Shown here piece after piece: positions 14,401-21,039 of a stretch of DNA of 24,033 nt. Position 1 is the stretch's first letter. Each line of letters starts with the position of its first letter. This DNA is from CAZMXS01 sp964570325 (GTDB taxonomy: Bacteria; Verrucomicrobiota; Kiritimatiellia; CAIQIC01; CAZMXS01), in the NCBI GenBank assembly GCA_964570325.1, contig CAZMXS010000074.1:1-24033 (forward strand), in the 5' to 3' direction. The position numbers and the translations under genes are program-made. The notes beneath the pieces are model-generated. The model was not told the origin of the DNA and made no database searches. It saw only the letters and a program-made list of their open reading frames with translations.

Positions 14401-15640
14401 CATGCACGGCACCAGCGCTTATTGCGGCGGCCTGTGGCTGGCCGCGCTGAAGGCGGGCCTGGAGATCGCCCGGCTCAACGGGGACGCCGCCGCCGCCGCA
14501 CAGTTTGGCGGCTGGTTCGACACCGCCTATCCCGCCTTCGAGAGCCGCCTGTGGAATGGGGAGTATTACAATTACGATACCGGCAGCAGCGTCAATTCCA
14601 ATGGCGTCATGGCCGACCAGTTGTGCGGCGAATGGCTCGCCGCCGCGTCCGGACTGGAAGTGCTGCCGCCGGCGCACGTGACTGCCGCGCTGCACCGGAT
14701 TTACCGTTCCAACGTGCTCGGCGCCGGGCTTGACGGAAAACGCGGCGCCATGAACGGGACGCTCCCCGATGGCCGGATCAATACGGTGTCCGAACAATCG
14801 CAGGAGGTCTGGATCGGCGCCACTTACGGGTTGAGCGCCCTGATGCTTCACAAGGGCCTGGTCCCGCAAGCGCAGCAGACCGCCTGGGGCGTCTACCACA
14901 CCATCTATGAAGACAAGGGGTACTGGTTTCGCACACCGGAGGCCTGGATTTCCAACGGCAACTTCCGGGCAACCCTCTACAACCGCCCGATGGCCATCTG
15001 GGCCCTTGAACGCGCCTATGCGTTGCGCCCACCCATCCCGATCGCTTCCGCCTCAACCAGCGCAGGGACGAATTACACCGCCGACCGCGCCTGCGACGGC
15101 AATCTGGCCACCCGCTGGACCTCGGCGCCGGCCGACACGCAGCGGGTGGCGATTGATTTCGTGCGGCCCAAAACCTTCGACACCGTGAAAGTGACGTGGG
15201 ATGCCGCGTACGCAACAGGCTATCGCATCCAAATCTCCAGCAACGGCATTGACTGGGCGGACATCTTCACCACCGTCAGCGCCACCGGCGGGATCGAAGT
15301 TCTGGCCGTGGGCCGGCAGACCGCCCGACATCTCCGCCTGCTCGCCACGCAGCGGGCCAACCCGATGTGGGGAATTTCACTTTGGGAACTCGAAGCGTAT
15401 CGCGTTCCCCCGCCGCCGCCGGTGCTGGCGACCGTTGTGCGGCCGACGCCGGCGGGCCGCTTTGTGTTTGACTGGGCCAGCACCAACGATTGGGCGTATA
15501 CGATCTATCGCGCCACCAACATCGCGCGCGATTTCGCCGTGGTTGCTTCCAACGTGTGGGCAACCGCGCCCGTCAACGTTTATACTGCGGACATGCAAGG
15601 ACTGCCCATGGGCATTTACCGCATCGAGATTGAACCATGA
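11405..15640 (+). CDS. Secreted GH116-like glycosidase with CBM and three discoidin domains
   Basis: 1411 residues with a signal peptide (hydrophobic 9-26, cleavage near AQAG). Order: a CBM4/9-like beta-sandwich 28-176 (NLLANAGFEKGTTEGW); GH116 N-terminal domain about 186-500 (WNGAPIGGFGAGAIGRTFAG, ending AWDLPLMAFG); two F5/8 type C domains 505-626 and 628-748; GH116 (alpha/alpha)6 catalytic domain about 752-1206; a third F5/8C domain 1210-1333; and a small C-terminal beta domain. E847 in LECYDWGNYAAFDL aligns with the GBA2-type nucleophile, and DQTYDTW (992-998) before GTSAYCGGLWLAAL carries the acid/base Asp. GH116 includes beta-glucosidases, beta-xylosidases and glucosylceramidases. The tandem discoidin pair splits the enzyme at its domain junction. 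The next gene's ATG overlaps this stop codon (ATGA). Confidence 0.88.
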   Translation: MKALSISTYWLFLVLVGLIWMGPLAQAGNLLANAGFEKGTTEGWAHWSISSVVGATNHFGSYGAELSLPSWSGEGALIQEIGAYFTTGAPISASVWIRTDELNIYASLKLEFFAGGTLIGFSESPKLIGSNDWTKVTASATVPTNASLIKCLLYLLNAGGTGNTGRAYFDDALVSQDIPAAAWSWPMGQDLPTVGHKRPDLGFDLIDDGIWNGAPIGGFGAGAIGRTFAGDFRRWHLDVGLHRCASVPANQFSVFQQTGTTKVARVLWSWHPDGDPTNRPLRAWNFDYPGQAGIYYALFPKAWWDYTANTEFPARLTCVQFSPIIPGDYEAVSYPVGVYQWTAYNPTTNAVDVSVMLSWENMIGWDPDDTSRWSATINDPLWGASLGNYNYAQSAGDIHGVVLSSTRPVTNELDGEFCIAARAVPGVTVSYKGTFDCNGDGADLWNEFADDGVLDNTDAQTVAGTNDDFGAAVAVAMHLEPGQRLVFPMVIAWDLPLMAFGQHRKGEAFASSEEGARVANDAFDGNRATRWASAKTSNEWVAFDFKNPRRFNRIALTWEAAYAKSYRIEVSNDATNWTVIHTATNGHGGVDVIETGEQEAQYVRMQGVERGLPAEGYSLWEFEVMVQGATAVASTVESVGYEAGKAVDGDYTTRWSSTFSDDQWIYMDLGAPRTFNFVTLDWEAAYGKAYEIQISSNAADWMSALIVTNGGGGLDVRYVGEQHARYVKMRGLQRGTAYGYSLYEFSVSHGAGPRLWYKYYTQFFGRSGRHAWDIARAALTNCAAWEQRIDDWQRPILRDGSKPDWYQCDLFNQLYFLLDGGSAWENGLADGSADPTPAAGHKLAWLECYDWGNYAAFDLETYSSFALAQLWPELEKQMLRETADLMNGVSRARPCGKGAALNGNVPHDLSDSAASWRGDLDPWFRYNVYWNRDTTQWQDMNSKFMLRMYRDYALTGDADFLEASLWQAAKTALQRLRDRGDATSLPVNIGEDQTYDTWAMHGTSAYCGGLWLAALKAGLEIARLNGDAAAAAQFGGWFDTAYPAFESRLWNGEYYNYDTGSSVNSNGVMADQLCGEWLAAASGLEVLPPAHVTAALHRIYRSNVLGAGLDGKRGAMNGTLPDGRINTVSEQSQEVWIGATYGLSALMLHKGLVPQAQQTAWGVYHTIYEDKGYWFRTPEAWISNGNFRATLYNRPMAIWALERAYALRPPIPIASASTSAGTNYTADRACDGNLATRWTSAPADTQRVAIDFVRPKTFDTVKVTWDAAYATGYRIQISSNGIDWADIFTTVSATGGIEVLAVGRQTARHLRLLATQRANPMWGISLWELEAYRVPPPPPVLATVVRPTPAGRFVFDWASTNDWAYTIYRATNIARDFAVVASNVWATAPVNVYTADMQGLPMGIYRIEIEP
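12917..13648 (+). repeat. Tandem F5/8 type C domains inserted in the GH116 enzyme
   Basis: Two copies of about 122 residues each. They share AFDGNRATRWAS/AVDGDYTTRWSS, LTWEAAYAKSYRIEVSNDA/LDWEAAYGKAYEIQISSNA, TNGHGGVDVIETGEQEAQYVRM/TNGGGGLDVRYVGEQHARYVKM and GYSLWEFEV/GYSLYEFSV. The second lies directly after the first, with a 1-2 residue junction. Confidence 0.8.
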
Positions 15641-18405
15641 AACACGGCGTGATTCCCGCGCGCGGGCGGATCACCGCGCTCGCCGTCTGTCTGCCGGCGC
15701 TGGGTTTGTGCGCCTGCGCCGCGGACGCGGCCGAATGGGATCTGCGCAAGGTCGCCGCAACCGCCCGCGCTTCCTCCTGTGAGACACAGCATCCCGCCGA
15801 ATTCGCCTTCGATGCCGATCCGGCCACGCGCTGGTCCTCGGACTGGGCGGACCACCAATGGCTGACCGTAGACCTGGGCCAACCCCGCCGCATTACCGAA
15901 ATTACCCTGCAATGGGAAACCGCGCATGCCGCGGAATACGCACTGGACATTTCGGACGATGGAGCAAGCTGGGCGCTGTTCCGGCATGTGACGAACGGAA
16001 ATGGCGGCGTGGAGACATTCCCCGACACCGGGCTGACGGCGCGCTTCATCCGACTGCGCGCCATTCGACGCGCGACCCAGTGGGGCTTCTCGCTGCGGGA
16101 GTTCATCCTGCGCGGCCCCCTGCCGGGCATCGAACCGGAGTTCGGCGGCCTGGTCCGGCCCCGCGCAATCGTCACCCTGTTCGACCACGACTATGAGCGC
16201 CTGGGCCGGCACTTCGCCGAACAATGCGCGCGGGATCCCGCCAGTTCGTCCGGCTTGAGCGACGACGAATTCCTTGACCTCATCGAACGCCGGGCGTTCG
16301 ACTACTTTTGGTACGAAGCGCATCCGCGAACGCTGTTCATCGTGGACAGCACCACGTGGAAAACACGCACATCCAACGCCGGAATCGGTTTCCAGTTGGG
16401 CGCATACATCGCCGGACATTACCGCCAGTATCGCCCTCGGGAGGAAATCTACGCGCGCGTCGAACAATTGCTCGATCACTGTTGGGACGATCCCGACGAT
16501 CCCCATGATTTGTGCCTCGAGCATCACGACGGCTGGACCTATCACTGGGTGGACATTGAAACCGGCAAGTGGCGGGGTGAAGAACACGTCTGCACACACG
16601 ACAGCATCACTTATCTCTGCGGCGTGATTGCGGCCAAACACTATTTCGCCGGCACGCGCGCCGGAGAAATCGCAGACAAGATTCTGGCCGGCGTACGGTG
16701 GGATTGGATTATCCATGGCGGGCGCAACGACCAATTCGTTTCCAACTGCTACGCGCCCACCTACAACCCACCCTGCGGGGGCGACGTTCGTTTCTACGAC
16801 GGCATGAAATTCGACTATCTGTTGCCGATCGGCGGTCTTTCCAACGCCATCAGCCCGGTCTATTGGCACAATTACGCGCTCGACTTCCCGTGGGCGGCGT
16901 ACCGCGGCCACTTCTGGCGGATCGAGCGTCCCGCCCCCTGGTGCCACCAATGGGACCACGTCTGGTTCGACTTCCGAAATATGCGCGACGACTATGCCGA
17001 CTACCATCAGAACTCCATTGAGGCGACGCTGGCCAACCGGCAATGGTGCCTCGACCATCAGATGTACAACGCTGATTTCTGGGGCGTCGGCCCGAGCCAT
17101 GGCCCCTCCCCCGACGGCGTCTATTACGGCAGCTACGGCGCCCCGCCCGACGATCTGCCGTTCCAAAAAGGGCTGGACAACGACGGCACCATCTCGCCGA
17201 CCGCCACGCTGCCCAGCATCGTATTCACGCCGCGGGAGGTGCTCCGGGTCGCCCGCTTTATATACGACCGCTTCAAGGACAAAGTCTGGCGGCGTTATGG
17301 CTTCACCGATGCCTTGAACCCCCGCCGCAACTGGTATGATCGCGAGTATATCTCGATTGACCAGGGACCCATTGTCCTCAACATCGAAAATTACCGGTCG
17401 CGCTTGATTTACAAACTGTTTGAACGAGAACCGATCGTCTGGAACGGGCTGCGACGCGCGGGCTTCGTGGGCATCGTGGACGACTTTGACGAGACGGAGC
17501 ATGCGGCGCCCTATGGCCAATGGCGCGTCTCCGACACCAACCGATCCTTCCAAATCGCGCGTTCGACGCACGTCGTCAAGGATGGGCAGCGCGCGCTTCA
17601 AATCCGTTTCGCCCTCCCTGCTTCAGGGCGGGCGCCTTTCTTCGCGGTGCGGCCGGACCGGACGGATTTCTCGCCCTACCGTTTCCTCGCCGCCTGGGTC
17701 TGCCAGGATCCCGGCCTGCAGCCGTCCCTGGTCATGGACGATGGCCGCCGCATCCCGCTGACCGAAACCATGCGCCATCCCGCTGAACAAAACTGGGTCC
17801 GCCGCTATTTCGAATTGCCCGTGGCAACACGCACCGGCCGGGTCAGCGAAGTGCGTTTCACCGTCACGAACGCCGCGGCGGGAACCTGCTGGCTCGACGG
17901 CATCGTCCTGACGCACGCAATCCCGTCCAACATGGCGCCGTTCGTGCTGGACGATTTCAACGTCACTCGCGCGGAATGGATTCCGTCAACTGTTTACCGC
18001 GCCGGCCTCGTGTCGGGCGCCAGCCCGGCCGGATCCAACTACCTGCGCATAACCTACACCAAGACCGGCCGCCAGGACCGCGAGGCCGCCCTCAGCATGC
18101 GGCCGGCCATCCGGGATTGGAGCCGTTGCCACTCCCTTGCGCTCTGGGTGCGCGGCCGCGATCCGCTCCGCGTGCGGCTGCTGGACGGCGCCGGCCGCGC
18201 GTTCGATGTCGGCACGCATGTGCCGGACGCCGGCGCGGGTTGGCAACGGGTGTTCTTCAATATCCAGGCCAATCTGAACCCATCCAACTGCTGGGAAGTC
18301 CGCTACGACAAACGGGACATCCGGGAAGTGCAATTGCTGATCGCACCCGGCCGGACGGATTTCCAAGGAGAAATCGGACTCGATTCCATTACATTAACCG
18401 AGTGA
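15637..18405 (+). CDS. Secreted discoidin plus GH144-like (glycoamylase-domain) enzyme
   Basis: 922 residues, starting inside the stop of the previous gene (ATGA), so translation is probably coupled. The N-terminus has an export signal (ALAVCLPALGLCACAADA); Cys residues near its end do not form a clear lipobox. An F5/8 type C domain covers about 34-160 (ADPATRWSSDWADHQWLTVD). Residues about 205-612 match the glycoamylase/GH144 layout: FLDLIERRAFDYFWYEAHPR (212-231), GGLSNAISPVYW (399-410), HVWFDFRNMRDDYADYHQNS (441-460), DGTISPTATLPSIVFTP (516-532) and DQGPIVLNIENYRSRLIYKLF (575-595). Characterised GH144 members are endo-beta-1,2-glucanases. Two C-terminal jelly-roll-like regions follow (about 613-760 and 768-922; VLDDFNVTRAEW), probably carbohydrate-binding. 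The specificity is not certain. Confidence 0.8.
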   Translation: MKHGVIPARGRITALAVCLPALGLCACAADAAEWDLRKVAATARASSCETQHPAEFAFDADPATRWSSDWADHQWLTVDLGQPRRITEITLQWETAHAAEYALDISDDGASWALFRHVTNGNGGVETFPDTGLTARFIRLRAIRRATQWGFSLREFILRGPLPGIEPEFGGLVRPRAIVTLFDHDYERLGRHFAEQCARDPASSSGLSDDEFLDLIERRAFDYFWYEAHPRTLFIVDSTTWKTRTSNAGIGFQLGAYIAGHYRQYRPREEIYARVEQLLDHCWDDPDDPHDLCLEHHDGWTYHWVDIETGKWRGEEHVCTHDSITYLCGVIAAKHYFAGTRAGEIADKILAGVRWDWIIHGGRNDQFVSNCYAPTYNPPCGGDVRFYDGMKFDYLLPIGGLSNAISPVYWHNYALDFPWAAYRGHFWRIERPAPWCHQWDHVWFDFRNMRDDYADYHQNSIEATLANRQWCLDHQMYNADFWGVGPSHGPSPDGVYYGSYGAPPDDLPFQKGLDNDGTISPTATLPSIVFTPREVLRVARFIYDRFKDKVWRRYGFTDALNPRRNWYDREYISIDQGPIVLNIENYRSRLIYKLFEREPIVWNGLRRAGFVGIVDDFDETEHAAPYGQWRVSDTNRSFQIARSTHVVKDGQRALQIRFALPASGRAPFFAVRPDRTDFSPYRFLAAWVCQDPGLQPSLVMDDGRRIPLTETMRHPAEQNWVRRYFELPVATRTGRVSEVRFTVTNAAAGTCWLDGIVLTHAIPSNMAPFVLDDFNVTRAEWIPSTVYRAGLVSGASPAGSNYLRITYTKTGRQDREAALSMRPAIRDWSRCHSLALWVRGRDPLRVRLLDGAGRAFDVGTHVPDAGAGWQRVFFNIQANLNPSNCWEVRYDKRDIREVQLLIAPGRTDFQGEIGLDSITLTE

Positions 18406-18419
18406 GAAACCGCACGCAC

Positions 18420-18435
18420 GGCCGGCTGACCGGCC
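18420..18435 (+). repeat. Intercistronic hairpin
   Basis: GGCCGG-CTGA-CCGGCC, a perfect 6-bp GC stem with a 4-nt loop, 15 nt after the stop of the GH144-like gene. It is followed by C-rich sequence, not T, so it is more likely an mRNA-stabilising or processing element than a terminator. Confidence 0.45.
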
Positions 18436-18469
18436 CGCCCCGACCCAACCCAACCCAACAGGACACACC

Positions 18470-20890
18470 ATGCACCCCCATCCAGCAAACCGGACAATCG
18501 GAGAAATGCACATGCCGCGCAATATCCGGCCGAATTATACCCCGCGCGCCTTGGGCGGCCTGGCCGCAAGCGTCTGGCTGCTGCTGCCGATGATCGCGTT
18601 TTCCGCGGATGCGCCGCCCCGCGACGCCATTCCGGCGTGCGCCTGGGCCAGACGCCTGGGCGATATCCCCGCCAACCCCATCAGTTGCTCGCCCAATCGC
18701 GGCGTGGCGCTGGGCGGCTTCGGCGCGGGGTCGTTCATGTACAACATCAGCGGCTCCTTCGGGCCATGGGAATTGAAGCCTTGCGACATGCGTTTCGAGC
18801 AGTTCTGGAACGCGCTGCCGCAAGCCGCCTTCCACTATTATGAGCAACCCGACGGCGCCTCGCAAATCGTCGTGAAATGTCTGTCCACCGACACCAACCT
18901 CATGCCGGCCTGGGACAGGCTCAAGCCGAGCGCCACCACCTATTACGCGCTCCAGCCCAAAGGGTGGGTGGTCTATGACGGCTTTGCGGCTCAACCCCGA
19001 TTGAAGTTTTTCAGCCCGATTATCGCGCATAACTACCGGGAGACCGCTTATCCGGCGGCCGTTTTTGAGTATGAACTCGACAACCCGACTGACACCCCGC
19101 TGACGGCGGCCCTGATGCTGACGTGGCCGCAGGTTCCCTACAGCACCGCGCCGCGCACCGGATATCGCTGCGCGTGGAAAACCAACGGCGCCATCGCGGG
19201 CATTGTGCTGAAAGCCGTTGACCCGGCCAACAGCGCGGAAACCCAGAATTCCGAATGGTGCATCGCCACGCTTAAAACAGACGGGCGCGACGAGGTGTCC
19301 GCGGCTTTGAGCTGGAATGGCGCGGGTGATGGCCGCGATATCTGGAACGATTTCGCCGCGGACGGCCGGCTGGGCAATCAGGCGCTGGACTCCTCCATGT
19401 CGGCGGCTGCGCTCGCCGTTACCGTGCGGCTGCCGCCGGGCGCGCGGCGCCGGATACCGTTCGCCATTACCTGGGACATCCCGGTCGTGGAGTTCTCGAG
19501 CGGCACACAGTGGTGGCGGAAATACACGGAGTATCTTGGGCGCGACGCGGACAATGCTTTTCCGCTCGCCGTTGAAGCATTGATCCAGCGGGTCCGCTGG
19601 GAAGCGGCGGTGGATGCCTGGATGGCCCCCTTTGTCAACAGTCCGCGCCTGCCCGAATGGCTTAAACGGGCGGCGTTCAACGAACTGTATTACAACCAGT
19701 TCGGTGGAGTCTTCTATGAAGCCGGCCTGAAGGCGGGACACCCGCATGAGTTCATGGGCCGGCACGAGGACGACCACAAGCACTTTGTCATGGAAAGCCC
19801 CATTTACCGCTCCGCGAACACGCTCGACGTCCGCCACTACAGTTCAATCGTCTTTGCCCGGTTTTGGCCGGAGATCGAGCGTGACACCCTGCGGTGCTAT
19901 GGCGACGGCGCGCTGTTCTATCAATTTGACAAGCCGGTGCCGTCTGGCCTGCTGCCGCACGACGTGGGCGATCCCACTCAATGCGATCCGTACTTCGTTT
20001 TCGACGTGTACCGCCACGACAAGCCTGAACTCCCATACTGGAAGGATCTGAATCCAAAGTATCTGCAACAGGTGTGGCGCTACTACCATTTGCACGGCGA
20101 CCGGGAGTTCCTCGATTACGCCTGGCCCGCCTGCAAGGCGGCCTACGAGTTCATGAAAACCACGGATACGGACGGCGATGGCCTGCCCAATAATTTCAAG
20201 TCGGACAACACCTACGATGATTGGGGGTTGTTCGGAACCAGCCTGCTCTGCGGCGGGTTGTGGGTTGGCGGCCTGCAGGCGATGGAGCGAATGGCGGAGA
20301 TTCAGGGCGATCCGATCCTGACCGACATCCGCGACTGGCTGGCAAAAGCCCGGACCAATCTGGACGCGCAGTTGTGGTACGAGGCCGGCCAGTACTACCG
20401 CATGGACACGGAAAGCGAACATCCCACCGCGATCATGGCCGACGGACTCAACGGCCAGCGCTATAGCGAGACCTGCGGCCTGGGCGACATCCTGCCGGCG
20501 GACAGGATGAAAGCCCATCTGCGGAAAGTTTATGAGTTGTGCGTTAAGCCCATGCGCGATTACACCGGCGACGGCATCGGTGATATCGGCGCGATCAACG
20601 GCGTGAAGGAGGACGGCAGCCTGCTTGGAGCGCTGCAGTCCGATGAAGTGTGGTCCGGATCAAGCTACTTTCTCGCGAGCCTGATGTATCGCGCCGGCCT
20701 GACCAACGAGGCCCTGCAAACCGCCTGGGGTGTTTATTATATCACGTATGAGGAACCCTCCACCGCTTTCTGGTTCAATACGCCGGAAAGCTGGCGCGTG
20801 CCGACCATGACGCCCCGCCCGGCCCGACCGGAGCAGTACCAGCGCCCGCGAGCGGTCTGGGAACTCGTGCTGGAAATAATGCGCGATTGA
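18470..20890 (+). CDS. Secreted compact GH116-like glycosidase
   Basis: 806 residues from 18470 (AGGA 6 nt upstream). The ATG at 18512, with GGAG 8 nt upstream and a more typical signal peptide (MPRNIRPNYTPRALGG then a hydrophobic core), is equally defensible. After cleavage near FSADA, the GH116 N-terminal domain spans about 55-340 (RGVALGGFGAGSFMYNISG; ITWDIPVVEF) and runs straight into the catalytic domain (GTQWWRKYTEYLG). E442 in MESPIYRSANTLDV aligns with the nucleophile; DNTYDDW (579-585) before GTSLLCGGLWVGGL supplies the acid/base. DTDGDGLPNN (566-575) looks like a calcium-binding loop. No accessory domains. It is paralogous to the first gene of the run, and its likely product specificity (beta-glucoside, beta-xyloside or similar) is unknown. 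Confidence 0.87.
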   Translation: MHPHPANRTIGEMHMPRNIRPNYTPRALGGLAASVWLLLPMIAFSADAPPRDAIPACAWARRLGDIPANPISCSPNRGVALGGFGAGSFMYNISGSFGPWELKPCDMRFEQFWNALPQAAFHYYEQPDGASQIVVKCLSTDTNLMPAWDRLKPSATTYYALQPKGWVVYDGFAAQPRLKFFSPIIAHNYRETAYPAAVFEYELDNPTDTPLTAALMLTWPQVPYSTAPRTGYRCAWKTNGAIAGIVLKAVDPANSAETQNSEWCIATLKTDGRDEVSAALSWNGAGDGRDIWNDFAADGRLGNQALDSSMSAAALAVTVRLPPGARRRIPFAITWDIPVVEFSSGTQWWRKYTEYLGRDADNAFPLAVEALIQRVRWEAAVDAWMAPFVNSPRLPEWLKRAAFNELYYNQFGGVFYEAGLKAGHPHEFMGRHEDDHKHFVMESPIYRSANTLDVRHYSSIVFARFWPEIERDTLRCYGDGALFYQFDKPVPSGLLPHDVGDPTQCDPYFVFDVYRHDKPELPYWKDLNPKYLQQVWRYYHLHGDREFLDYAWPACKAAYEFMKTTDTDGDGLPNNFKSDNTYDDWGLFGTSLLCGGLWVGGLQAMERMAEIQGDPILTDIRDWLAKARTNLDAQLWYEAGQYYRMDTESEHPTAIMADGLNGQRYSETCGLGDILPADRMKAHLRKVYELCVKPMRDYTGDGIGDIGAINGVKEDGSLLGALQSDEVWSGSSYFLASLMYRAGLTNEALQTAWGVYYITYEEPSTAFWFNTPESWRVPTMTPRPARPEQYQRPRAVWELVLEIMRD

Positions 20891-20917
20891 GCGCCCCCAC
20901 GACGGCGCATGGCGCTC
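20889..20917 (+). repeat. Inverted repeat at the end of the compact GH116 gene
   Basis: GAGCGCC (20889-20895) pairs with GGCGCTC (20911-20917) across a 15-nt loop and begins inside the stop codon. No T-run follows, so read-through into the GH2 gene is likely. Confidence 0.35.
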
Positions 20918-21039
20918 CGATCGGGCGCGACCGCCGGCCTCGCCGCACTACTCTAAAATACCGCCAAACAAGAAAGCCATCCATGCCCCAGACCACAATC
21001 GCGAGTCTGTACCGCAACGAGAATCAGGATCTCGTATCC

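Noticed and set aside
15616..17601. Long minus-strand open frame of 661 codons
   Set aside because: It is antisense to the GH144-like gene; GC-rich codon use on the plus strand produces such open frames, and the product is Val/Ala/Gly-rich without motifs.
18389..19837. Minus-strand open frame of 482 codons across the GH116 gene start
   Set aside because: Antisense to a gene with conserved GH116 catalytic motifs; no supported start site or domain.
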